From positions 1 to 64,000 of the IMG/VR virus record IMGVR_UViG_3300032086_003078: DNA of 64,000 nt. The stretch is one strand, 5' to 3'. The position numbers and the translations under genes were made by a program. Below are positions 8,101 through 13,837 of this stretch, piece after piece. This DNA is from a virus. Every line of letters begins with the position of its first letter. Position 1 is the stretch's first letter. The notes beneath the pieces were generated by a model that saw nothing but the letters and a program-made list of their open reading frames with translations, was not told the origin of the DNA and searched no databases.

Positions 8101-8307
8101 CTACCCAAGAGTTCGCTAATGGTACTTGATGAGCCCGGTACAGCATTGGATGCTGAAAACCTTGAGGGCTTTACAAGGATTTTGGAAATGATTAAGGGAT
8201 ACTATAAAACTATTCTTTTAATCACTCACGTCCAAGACCTCAAAGACCACGCTGATATGACGATTGATATTGACCACGTAGATGGCTACGCAAAAGTAGT
8301 ACAATAA
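5155..8307 (+). CDS. Fused Mre11-type nuclease and Rad50-type ATPase (gp47-gp46 fusion)
   Basis: One open frame of 1050 residues joins two enzymes that are separate in T4 (gp47 and gp46) and bacteria (SbcD and SbcC). Residues 1 to about 340 are a calcineurin-like nuclease with FGDTHI (Asp9, His11), CGDL (Asp45), GNHD (80-82) and a later LGDIH. From about residue 360 the Rad50 part begins: Walker A GKNYSGKSS near 397-405, two long coiled-coil arms, a hook near 721-728, the signature SGAEK near 962 and Walker B MVLDEPGTALD near 988. The hook reads C-GPEFSH-C, six residues between the cysteines instead of the usual two. It would process DNA ends for recombination-dependent replication. The start follows GGAGGAG. 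Confidence 0.93.
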   Translation: MVRLAHFGDTHIKNLKYHYEYRKVFEQAYEMLREQKVDYIIHCGDLAHTKTQLSPEYFELATEFLKNLADIAPTHIILGNHDGNLRNSSRQDAISPIVDALDHPDLHLHKFSGEVKLDDNITLNVLSVFDETNWTDPTDTDRINIALYHGAVNNSRTDLGWIMDHGDHDVSVFDKFDYAFLGDIHKTNQCLNDSGTIRYCGSTIQQNHGETNDKGFLIWDIEDKTNYEVNHHVLENPKPFMTIELTQKGNMPRNLNVPEGARLRIVTHHKVSLDKIRRVMDIAKSRFKPESLSFVNKAGLKRDSVNVDDLGNTENLRDPAVQERLIREYLKEYEPDTKTLERVFQLNSRYDAQVNGEDAGLRNVNWSLKSMEFDNLFNYGEGNSVNFEKLSGVVGIFGKNYSGKSSIIDSMLYTVYNSISKNNRKNLNIINQNKPAGCGRVEIDVAGKTYIIERKSEKYTKKLHGEETEEAKTDVEFSVIDPATDEEVSLNSLDRNGTDKAIRKIFGSLDDFLLTSMSSQMGAMTFINEGSTKRKEILAKFLDLDQFEKKFKLAKNDSIETRALLKKLEDNTFDDDIANLQEQLATNEEQKTEQENSCKKFKDKLNKITERVDEIQDLFASAPVEIINIKKENKRLTTATAELEECELRIAGAQKKKEILLEKLTKINDFLEEYDSEALDAQIAEVLLIKEEIRDVETKLTIENRNRKNYEKRVKLLGEVPCGPEFSHCKFIKDAYKSKSKLTDVRITIHNLETELRQHNEKLDEMNVDSLRSQKEKHDKLLEKQRDLSTEATSLDLLVEKTNNEINTLTNDIKDATDRIQIYEDNKEAIENREGLIQEQSDLGEQKILTENELVICESKIMDFIKQHGGIEQQIANLQDKKQELEDLRTEYSAYDLFMRCTHSNGISYDVVKRMLPLINEEVSTVLSNVTDFEIFFEAEKNKLDIFIKHPKYEARPLEMASGAEKTLAAIAIRIALTNVSTLPKSSLMVLDEPGTALDAENLEGFTRILEMIKGYYKTILLITHVQDLKDHADMTIDIDHVDGYAKVVQ

Positions 8308-8325
8308 AATCAATAAAAAGTTACT

Positions 8326-8354
8326 TTTTAGTAACCTTCCAAACTATATACTAT
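8326..8354 (+). promoter_or_regulatory. Weak sigma70-like promoter for the RHH-HNH pair
   Basis: TTTTAG at 8326-8331 and TACTAT at 8349-8354 are 17 bases apart, followed by AGGAGG and the ATG at 8366. The -35 box is poor. A small hairpin (GTTAC...GTAAC, 8320-8335) overlaps it. Confidence 0.35.
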
Positions 8355-8365
8355 AGGAGGAAAAA

Positions 8366-8524
8366 ATGAAGGTATTAAGGATTAATCAAGACACGCACAA
8401 TGCTCTAAAGGAGTATTGTAAAAGAAATGGATTAAAGTTAAACGCCTTCGTAGAAATAATCCTCCGCAAGAAGTTAAAAAGTTTGGAGGAACAAGAAAGT
8501 GAAAGAGACCAAGACTTGTACTAG
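8366..8524 (+). CDS. Ribbon-helix-helix (CopG/Arc-like) protein, 52 aa
   Basis: The 52 residues fit a ribbon-helix-helix fold: a short strand (KVLRIN), a first helix (DTHNALKEYCKRNG), a turn and a second helix (LNAFVEIILRKKLKSL), then a polar tail. Such proteins bind DNA as dimers and often repress their own operon. AGGAGG lies 5 bases before the ATG. It overlaps the HNH endonuclease gene by 26 bases in another frame, so the two are translated together and it may regulate that gene. No specific family is claimed. Confidence 0.65.
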   Translation: MKVLRINQDTHNALKEYCKRNGLKLNAFVEIILRKKLKSLEEQESERDQDLY

Positions 8525-9182
8525 GTGTAAAGTAGAGAAGCCAATGACTAAAGAGTATTTTTATACGGCTCCTCTACACAGGCAGAAAACAGGGTTCAGG
8601 TCCCAGTGTCGTGACTGTTATGCTCTTTATCGTCAAGAAAATAGAGAGAAGATAAGAAAGTCAAATAAAGCAACTTACGACAAGAACTATGCTAGCAAAT
8701 ACAGTGCTAGAAGAAAAGAGTATGTTAAAACGGAGCACGCTAGAGAAGTCAATAGGAAATGGAAAGAAAAAAACAAAGATAGGCTCTTGGAACATAAAAG
8801 AAAGTATATGAGAGAATACTATGGGAGAAGGCTTAAAGAAGAGCCAGAGTTGCGACTACGATTTAATGTATCTAGAAATGTTCGCTTCGCCATAAAAAGA
8901 AGCCAAGGCTCAAAGCGTGGTAAAAGCACTTTTGATTATTTACCCTATACACCAGAAGAGTTAAGGCAGCATTTAGAACTACAGTTTGACGATAATATGA
9001 ACTGGGAAAACTATGGAGCATATTGGGACATAGACCACATTTATCCTCAATCAAAACTTCCTTATGATAGTTTAGAGCACCCAAACTTTACAAAATGTTG
9101 GTCCCTTGATAATCTACAACCACTAGAGAAAAAAGAGAACATAAGAAAAGGAAATAAGACCATTGACGGAAACAAAAAATAA
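8499..9182 (+). CDS. HNH endonuclease with N-terminal zinc finger, 227 aa
   Basis: Starts at GTG 8499 inside the preceding gene, with GGAGG at 8484-8488. The N-terminus has a four-cysteine finger (CTRCKVEKPM...CRDCYALY), the middle is a basic helix of about 70 residues, and the C-terminus holds the nuclease: YWDIDHIYPQSK, an Asn region (CWSLDNLQPLEKKEN) and RKGNK, the H-N-H/N arrangement. This build is usual for free-standing homing endonucleases of phages. It would cut related genomes and spread its own cassette. The base composition is more A-rich than the neighbouring replication gene. Its last codons fall in a 20-base repeat found again at 10088. Confidence 0.88.
   Translation: MKETKTCTRCKVEKPMTKEYFYTAPLHRQKTGFRSQCRDCYALYRQENREKIRKSNKATYDKNYASKYSARRKEYVKTEHAREVNRKWKEKNKDRLLEHKRKYMREYYGRRLKEEPELRLRFNVSRNVRFAIKRSQGSKRGKSTFDYLPYTPEELRQHLELQFDDNMNWENYGAYWDIDHIYPQSKLPYDSLEHPNFTKCWSLDNLQPLEKKENIRKGNKTIDGNKK
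9163..9182 (+). repeat. Copy 1 of a 20-base direct repeat
   Basis: TTGACGGAAACAAAAAATAA covers the last codons and stop of the HNH gene. An identical copy lies at 10088-10107 in a different reading frame, and the core GACGGAAACAAAAAA occurs again at 46140-46154 before a promoter. Confidence 0.7.
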
Positions 9183-9217
9183 TATTATTATGTGCCCGCA
9201 AAGTGCGGAACAAAAGG

Positions 9218-9246
9218 TTGACATTTAGTGCTAGGTGAGGTATAGT
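9218..9246 (+). promoter_or_regulatory. Strong sigma70-like promoter
   Basis: TTGACA at 9218-9223 is a perfect -35 box, with a 17-base spacer to TATAGT at 9241-9246. It is preceded by a small GC hairpin (CCGCA...TGCGG at about 9196-9208). It is the best promoter in the window and reads into the structured leader at 9253. Confidence 0.78.
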
Positions 9247-9252
9247 TGTATC

Positions 9253-9330
9253 AAATGAAGTTACCCCGCTCGTAGCGGGTGGGGCTGGAAACAGCCAGTT
9301 AGGTGGGGTGGTTGCCTAACACCTTTTTAG
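9253..9330 (+). ncRNA. Candidate structured leader RNA or small RNA with three hairpins
   Basis: Just after the promoter come three consecutive stem-loops: CCCGCT/AGCGGG with a 3-base loop (9265-9279), GGCTG/CAGCC closed by a GAAA tetraloop (9283-9296), and GTTAGG/CCTAAC (9298-9320). The last is followed by ACC and TTTTT at 9324-9328. The end could be a terminator or attenuator, giving either a small RNA of about 75 bases or a regulated leader for the gene at 9343. The GAAA tetraloop suggests tertiary docking. I do not recognise a known riboswitch class. Confidence 0.5.
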
Positions 9331-9342
9331 GGAAAACAAAGA

Positions 9343-9921
9343 ATGAACAACATTGAGGACATTAAAAACAAATGGGAGAACGCAAGGCTTCTAGAAGAAC
9401 TACCAGAAGACGAGCAATATTCTATGAGTCAATTGTTAGAAAATGAAGCAAGACATATTCTATCTACTTACCAAGATGTAAATGAAAGTCAATTAGCATA
9501 CATTTGTTTTCCTTTAATTCGCAGGATATTCCAATCATTAGGTTTTTTTGAAGAAGGTGATTGCCCACTCACTTTCACATACGAAACAAGTGCTCTTCCC
9601 GCATTTACCTACTTCAAGCCAGACGAAGAAGAATCAAGTGTTGCAACAACTCAGGTTTATGATTTTGAATCCTCGCCAAGCAAAGAAGTAGTTGAGAAAA
9701 TCTGTTCTAATTGTTATTATTCTCTGGATGCGGAAGTTGGACTAACAGCAGAACTCGCTGAAAGATTCAGAAACGAACTTAACGAGAAACACAAAGGAAA
9801 ACATCTTATTTTTGGAGATCCAATTATGATGAGAGAAGAAGACGGCGAAAGGATTTATTCTTATCGTTGTGCGGTTTTACCGGGAGGTTCAAGATTACAC
9901 GAAGGAGGATATAAAGAATGA
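9343..9921 (+). CDS. Shortened paralog of the major capsid protein, 192 aa
   Basis: Residues 8-75 match the N-terminal arm of the major capsid protein at 25428: KW...LLE.L, SM..LLENEA against SMARLLENQA, and FPLIRRIF against FPIVRRVF, in the same order and spacing. A second match lies near residue 130: YYSLDAEVGLTAEL against YHNLDAEVELTSIL in the capsid protein. The capsid protein is 583 residues; here about 290 residues between the two segments and most of the C-terminal part are missing. The L-K-E cleavage site of the arm is not conserved (HILSTY). The gene is behind a strong promoter and a structured leader, away from the head module. Role unknown; a capsid-assembly modulator or decoy is possible. 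Confidence 0.7.
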   Translation: MNNIEDIKNKWENARLLEELPEDEQYSMSQLLENEARHILSTYQDVNESQLAYICFPLIRRIFQSLGFFEEGDCPLTFTYETSALPAFTYFKPDEEESSVATTQVYDFESSPSKEVVEKICSNCYYSLDAEVGLTAELAERFRNELNEKHKGKHLIFGDPIMMREEDGERIYSYRCAVLPGGSRLHEGGYKE

Positions 9922-10082
9922 AAGCCGGTGACTTGGTAAAAGCACACAATAAAGCACAAACTATTGGGGTTGTTATGTGTGTTGAGGCATCCCGTATACA
10001 GGTTCTTGCCGAGGGCGAAATGTGCTGGTGGTGGGAACATAATGCGACGATTATTTCAGAGGTTGTAAGTGAAAGTCGGTGA
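9918..10082 (+). CDS. Small SH3-like GDLV-family protein, 54 aa
   Basis: Starts MKAGDLVKAHN and continues in the strand-turn pattern of the family (TIGVVMCVEASRIQVLAEGEMCWWWEHN), ending in a last strand. ATG overlaps the upstream stop (ATGA) with GGAGG 10 bases before. It is one of about eleven such small proteins in the window. These look like one small barrel, perhaps binding RNA or protein, but function is unknown. Confidence 0.65.
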   Translation: MKAGDLVKAHNKAQTIGVVMCVEASRIQVLAEGEMCWWWEHNATIISEVVSESR

Positions 10083-10273
10083 TGATTTTGACGGAAACAA
10101 AAAATAAGATTATAAAACATCCGTACATTAGAGTAGAATATGAATGGGAAGTTCTAGAAGAGAACATTCCAGGCAAAGAAGTTTACCCTCCAATGACAGC
10201 ACTTCACGATGTTATGTTTATGAGGCTCCGAAGATTGAGCGACGGATTTATTTATGAAACTAGACAAAAATAA
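10082..10273 (+). CDS. Hypothetical protein, 63 aa
   Basis: ATG at 10082 is joined to the previous stop as TGATG; a GTG three bases earlier is possible. The product is a mixed strand/helix polypeptide with no domain I recognise (YIRVEYEWEVLEENIP, MTALHDVMFMRLRRL). The first codons lie in the second copy of the 20-base repeat. The stop lies inside the next gene, which starts 20 bases earlier, so translation is coupled. Confidence 0.5.
   Translation: MILTETKNKIIKHPYIRVEYEWEVLEENIPGKEVYPPMTALHDVMFMRLRRLSDGFIYETRQK
10088..10107 (+). repeat. Copy 2 of a 20-base direct repeat
   Basis: TTGACGGAAACAAAAAATAA, identical to 9163-9182 and about 925 bases downstream. The two copies flank the promoter, structured RNA, mini-capsid gene and one GDLV gene, so the block between could have been inserted or duplicated by recombination at the repeat. 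Confidence 0.7.
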
Positions 10274-10757
10274 AATAGTTAAACAAATGACCGACTATGT
10301 TGTTGATGTTTTGGAGGAGAGGAGACCTGAGTTTTCAGGAATGCCAGTCTGTCCTTTTGTAAAACCAGACAGAATAACAGACCAGCTTTATATGGATGTT
10401 TTTGATAATACTCGTGACACACTTGTAGAAACGATCTTGAGGTTTGTTAAGTCAGGGAAAAGAAGCGCCCTGTTCGCACAGCCTAACGTTGATATTGGCA
10501 GCGAGGAAACAAAAGGATACCAAGAGTTTATAAACATTGTACTAGAAGAAAGTGGAAATGGGGATATTCTAGCTTTGTGTTTCAACCCTAATGATGATTT
10601 GGAGGTGGATGGTTATAACCCAAGATCAAGAGCGCCTTATTTTTTGATAAACATGGCATATAGGGATCATCTATCTAAGTCGCATCATATTCTACGAGAA
10701 ACAAAATACTATGATAACCTGCCCCCAAGCTATAAAAAGTACCTGAATGTAAAATGA
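10254..10757 (+). CDS. DUF1415-like protein, 167 aa
   Basis: The order of short motifs resembles DUF1415: a CPF near the start (MPVCPFVKP), a paired hydrophobic helix, a strand ending in P-N-V, an aromatic-rich helix (GYQEFINIVL), a strand with F-x-P (ALCFNPNDD) and a late R-A-P-Y-F (SRAPYFLINMAYRD). This is a remote resemblance from memory and needs profile comparison. DUF1415 proteins have no settled function. The gene overlaps both neighbours and precedes a DUF523-DUF5522 fusion, also a Cys-motif protein family of unclear role. Confidence 0.4.
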   Translation: MKLDKNKIVKQMTDYVVDVLEERRPEFSGMPVCPFVKPDRITDQLYMDVFDNTRDTLVETILRFVKSGKRSALFAQPNVDIGSEETKGYQEFINIVLEESGNGDILALCFNPNDDLEVDGYNPRSRAPYFLINMAYRDHLSKSHHILRETKYYDNLPPSYKKYLNVK

Positions 10758-11383
10758 AAATACTAATCAGTTCTTGTGTGTTTGGAAACAGAGTGAGGTG
10801 GAATGGTAGCAATCGCCGCTCTGAAGAGATACACGAGTGGGCTGAAGCCAACGGCTTTGAACTTGTTCCAATATGTCCAGAGCACGAGCTTTTTGGCACC
10901 CCACGAAAGCCAATCAGGCTCCGTCAAAAAGATGACGAAGTTTTGGGAATTATGGGCAACCAAGAAGTTTTCGGGCAACTAAAAGATAAATGCGATGAAA
11001 TCGCAGAAAGACACAACGATGTAGTTGGCTTCATTGGAATATCTAATTCACCTTCCTGCGGCTTATCTACAGGTGTAAAAGACAGAGGTTCAACAATAAA
11101 AGCACCTATGCATCAGAGCCTTGACTGTCCAACAACAGAGATAAGCTCAATGAATACGGAAGCAAATTGCAATACATTTTTAAAAAGAGTAAGAAAATAC
11201 GAGAACGACAAGAAGATAAAGAAACTTCACGACCTTGCTGTGTTGAGAGGGTCAAGTACATACCAAGATCCTGAGACCGGCTTCTTGGTTATGACGAGCC
11301 AGTATCTAAGTTCCAAAGGGTCTTGTTGCGAAACAGGCTGCCGCCACTGCCCTTGGGGAAAAGTAAGAAAGAACGGGAAATGA
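10754..11383 (+). CDS. DUF523 (TudS-like) and DUF5522-like fusion, 209 aa
   Basis: The N-terminal 150 residues have the DUF523 pattern: ISSCVFG (Cys8), VPICPEHELFGTPR (Cys about 41) and ISNSPSCG (Cys about 102), three cysteines that in thiouracil desulfurase TudS hold a 4Fe-4S cluster. The last 40 residues carry DPETGFLVMTSQYL and GSCCETGCRHCPW, the signature of DUF5522. Joining the two in one chain is unusual to me. An iron-sulfur enzyme acting on thiolated bases would make sense for RNA or nucleotide metabolism, but this is inference. ATGA overlaps at both ends. Confidence 0.72.
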   Translation: MKILISSCVFGNRVRWNGSNRRSEEIHEWAEANGFELVPICPEHELFGTPRKPIRLRQKDDEVLGIMGNQEVFGQLKDKCDEIAERHNDVVGFIGISNSPSCGLSTGVKDRGSTIKAPMHQSLDCPTTEISSMNTEANCNTFLKRVRKYENDKKIKKLHDLAVLRGSSTYQDPETGFLVMTSQYLSSKGSCCETGCRHCPWGKVRKNGK

Positions 11384-11577
11384 AAATAGGCGATTTAGTA
11401 CAAAGCAATATCTTTTTAAAGACAGGTTCAGGACCATACGGACTTATAGTAGGAGAGTACCCAACACCAGGCTACTGGAATGTCAAATGGACTACCGCAG
11501 ACTGGGACCTCTCATATCAGCTTGCCGCAATGTACGAAGTGCATGAGAGAGATTTGGTGGTAGTTTCAGAATCATGA
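11380..11577 (+). CDS. Small SH3-like GDLV-family protein, 65 aa
   Basis: I use ATG 11380, which overlaps the previous stop, rather than the longer frame that runs back inside the DUF523 gene. Sequence MKIGDLVQSN, then alternating strands (YGLIVGEYPTPGYWNVKW) and a last strand (DLVVVSES). Same family as 9918, 11574 and the 61-64 kb set. Confidence 0.65.
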   Translation: MKIGDLVQSNIFLKTGSGPYGLIVGEYPTPGYWNVKWTTADWDLSYQLAAMYEVHERDLVVVSES

Positions 11578-11777
11578 GAGCAGGCGACCTCGTAAGATTC
11601 AGGGAATGTATTTGGCATATCGAGCCTAAAAAATATACTGATTGGAAAGTTGGACTTTTAATGGAGTATGTTTCCTGGACGAAGATAGCAAAGATACTTT
11701 ACGAGGGAGAGATATATACTGCTCGTGCTTGCGATGTTCAACTCCACAAGCGAGCCAAAAGAGAACGCCAGAACTAA
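11574..11777 (+). CDS. Small SH3-like GDLV-family protein, 67 aa
   Basis: MRAGDLVRFRE start, overlapping the previous stop by ATGA. Strands WKVGLLMEY and WTKIAKILYEGEIYTARACDVQLH fit the barrel pattern, with a basic tail. Tandem with its paralog at 11380. Last gene of the overlapping block that begins at 9343. Confidence 0.65.
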   Translation: MRAGDLVRFRECIWHIEPKKYTDWKVGLLMEYVSWTKIAKILYEGEIYTARACDVQLHKRAKRERQN

Positions 11778-11805
11778 TTACTCTTACTAAGGAGGTGTTA
11801 ATATT

Positions 11806-11991
11806 ATGCAAGAGAAACTTGATAATATACTTGGAAAATGGGCATCTCGCAAACTTATTGTTTGGGGCACAGCCACGGTTTTTTTAGCAGTCGGTTCTTT
11901 AACTAGTGGCGACTGGGTTGCTGTTTCACTAGCATATATCGGACTTCAGGGCGCTGCTGATATTGCTGCGACTTGGAGGCACGGCAAGTGA
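11806..11991 (+). CDS. Small membrane protein, possible holin, 61 aa
   Basis: AAGGAGGTG 7 bases upstream of the ATG is the strongest ribosome binding site in this part. The product has a short charged N-terminus and two hydrophobic stretches (LIVWGTATVFLAVGSL and WVAVSLAYIGLQGAADIAA) with a basic end. Size and layout are compatible with a class II holin, but the window holds no endolysin beside it, so the call is only a possibility. The next gene starts inside its stop codon. Confidence 0.5.
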   Translation: MQEKLDNILGKWASRKLIVWGTATVFLAVGSLTSGDWVAVSLAYIGLQGAADIAATWRHGK

Positions 11992-12302
11992 AAGGACTTT
12001 GGTACAAGATGAAAAGCAGCGCTTGGTCACTTGCTTTCTTGGTTGTTATGGTCCTTGGTATGGCTTGGTTTGTTTATAATATTTTGCGTCCCACCAAAAA
12101 CAAGACTCAATACTTGGAAGGTGTTCAAGGAAAAATTAACGCTGCTATAAAAGAAAACCAAATCCGTGCTAAACTAGAGAAAGATAAGATTGGGGCAATC
12201 AAGAAGATTTACGATCAAAAACTTAAGGAAACAAAAGAAATACAAGATCGTGAAGAAAGATTGAAAGCCCTAATTAGATTGCACGAAGAACTAGATTTAT
12301 AA
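11988..12302 (+). CDS. Membrane-anchored coiled-coil protein, 104 aa
   Basis: I choose GTG 11988, overlapping the previous TGA and 8 bases after GGAGG. One membrane helix (SLAFLVVMVLGMAWFVYNIL) is followed by about 70 residues of charged coiled coil (IKENQIRAKLEKDKIGAIKKIYDQKL...). This is the outline of an inner-membrane spanin, and the neighbour at 11806 could be a holin, but neither is proven. It is followed after 13 bases by the tubulin-like gene, with GGAG as ribosome binding site. Confidence 0.5.
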   Translation: MKGLWYKMKSSAWSLAFLVVMVLGMAWFVYNILRPTKNKTQYLEGVQGKINAAIKENQIRAKLEKDKIGAIKKIYDQKLKETKEIQDREERLKALIRLHEELDL

Positions 12303-12315
12303 GGAGACTAGTAAA

Positions 12316-13452
12316 ATGGTAGATATCCCTACACTAGACATTGAAGATTACGACCCAGACCTCAATGAGGAACAGGAGACGGTTGAAGATAAATCGGGTG
12401 GTGCCCTAACTTACGCTATTGTTGGCGCAGGTCAAGGTGGTGGTCGTATGGCTAAAGCCTTTTATGATATGGGCTACACAAAGACCGTTGCTGTGAATAC
12501 AGCCCGCTCTGACCTTAATGGTCTAGATATCCCAGAGAACCAAAAGTTCTTGGTCGATGAACACGGCGAGCAGGGTGCTGGCAAAGACCAAGCCAAAGCC
12601 GAAGCAGCCATCGAGCGTAAAGAACAAGAAGTGTTCAACAAGTTCCGTGAAGTATTCGGCAGCAACGTTGATCGCATTTTGATTTGTCTTGGTGTTTCGG
12701 GCGGCTCTGGCGGCGGCACAGTCAATACTCTTATCAAGGTAGCCAAGAAGTACTTCACCTACATCGGCGTTGAGAACGTTGATGAGCGTGTTGGTGTGAT
12801 TGCTTCCCTTCCAACTGCTGGTGAGTCTGCTTCCCCAACCGTAGCCAAGAACGCTCACACTCGCATTACCCAACTTTGCGGGCTCGCAGAAAAAGGAAAG
12901 ATCGCTCCACTCATTATGGTGGATAACGAAAAGATCAAAAAACTATATCCAAAACTCACAGTCAAGAAGTTCTGGACCACAATCAACAACACAGTCGCTG
13001 GCTTGTTCCACGTCTTCAACGTTCTAGCAAACCAAGACTCAGAATACACAACCTTTGATGCTACAGATTACGACAGTATCATGAAGCAGCCAGGCTGTAT
13101 GATTATGGGTGTTACCAGTGTCAAGAACCTTGAGAACGAAACTGCTGTCTCAAGTGCTCTCAAGAAGAACCTAGAGAAAACACTTCTCGCTGAAGGTTTC
13201 GACCTAACAACTGCTACAGGTGCTGCTTGTATTGTTGTTGGTAGCGAAGAGATCTTTGAAGAGACTGTTGGTTTGATGGACAACATTGAGTTCGGCTTCG
13301 ATACTTTAGCTGCTTTGACTGGTGGTGCTATGGTTCACCGTGGTATCTACGAGGACGACAAGAAAGACAAGCTCGTAACTTACACATTGGTCAGCGGTCT
13401 TAAGCGACCAGCCAAGCGAATTGAAGGACTAAAGAAATTCCTAAAGAAGTAA
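12316..13452 (+). CDS. FtsZ/tubulin-superfamily GTPase, 378 aa
   Basis: Residues 37-45 (GAGQGGGRM) form the first nucleotide loop. Residues about 126-135 (GVSGGSGGGT) are the glycine-rich signature loop of the family, with an altered order compared with the usual GGGTGSG. Further on is a Pro-rich SLPTAGES loop, an Asn/Asp contact region (MVDNEKIKKLYPK) and a T7-like loop (FDATDYDSIM, about 246-255) with acids able to act in GTP hydrolysis. Length matches a full two-domain FtsZ-like protein; the N-terminal 30 residues are an acidic extension. Phage tubulins (PhuZ) position DNA or capsids; whether this one does so is unknown. A divergent relative is at 44765. Confidence 0.8.
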   Translation: MVDIPTLDIEDYDPDLNEEQETVEDKSGGALTYAIVGAGQGGGRMAKAFYDMGYTKTVAVNTARSDLNGLDIPENQKFLVDEHGEQGAGKDQAKAEAAIERKEQEVFNKFREVFGSNVDRILICLGVSGGSGGGTVNTLIKVAKKYFTYIGVENVDERVGVIASLPTAGESASPTVAKNAHTRITQLCGLAEKGKIAPLIMVDNEKIKKLYPKLTVKKFWTTINNTVAGLFHVFNVLANQDSEYTTFDATDYDSIMKQPGCMIMGVTSVKNLENETAVSSALKKNLEKTLLAEGFDLTTATGAACIVVGSEEIFEETVGLMDNIEFGFDTLAALTGGAMVHRGIYEDDKKDKLVTYTLVSGLKRPAKRIEGLKKFLKK

Positions 13453-13453
13453 A

Positions 13454-13837
13454 ATGAGATTACTGGTTACAACATTATTATTGTTTTCCCTCAATGCTAC
13501 TGCTGGCGAGGTCACTGAATTCAAACCTCGCCCAGCAGCAGTTGAGGAAGGCAGCGACACTTATGTCGGCATTCTATTGAGCGAAGAAGACTTCCGCAAA
13601 CTCCTACAAGACAAGATCGACACCAATGCAAAAGTTGCAGAGTGCGATGTGGATAAAAAGGTTTGCACTCAACTCCAAGAGCAGTACAAACTATCCATCA
13701 AAAGTCTTCAGGAAACAATCCAAAAAGAAAACACTTGGTTTAAAAGAAACAAGGGCTCCCTTGGCCTATTGACTGGTGTTGTTATTGGAGTAGGGACTTC
13801 CATCGCTATTGTAAGGGCGGTACAGCCTAGCCAATGA
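13454..13837 (+). CDS. Exported protein with C-terminal membrane anchor, 127 aa
   Basis: The first 18 residues are a clear signal peptide (MRLLVTTLLLFSLNATA, cut before GE). The middle is a polar and coiled-coil region with a Cys pair (AECDVDKKVCTQL), and the end has a membrane segment (SLGLLTGVVIGVGTSIAIV) and a short tail. Signal peptide plus C-terminal anchor is the layout of a single-chain spanin, but no lipobox Cys follows the signal, so that role is uncertain. It begins 1 base after the tubulin-like gene stop and ends overlapping the next gene. Confidence 0.55.
   Translation: MRLLVTTLLLFSLNATAGEVTEFKPRPAAVEEGSDTYVGILLSEEDFRKLLQDKIDTNAKVAECDVDKKVCTQLQEQYKLSIKSLQETIQKENTWFKRNKGSLGLLTGVVIGVGTSIAIVRAVQPSQ

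Noticed and set aside
8499-9342. HNH protein plus structured RNA as an IscB/omega-RNA system
   Set aside because: The protein lacks RuvC parts and is too short, and the RNA lies downstream behind its own promoter.
12316-13452. Evidence for a jumbo-phage nucleus
   Set aside because: The tubulin-like gene alone is not enough: no chimallin-like or multisubunit RNA polymerase gene is seen in this window.
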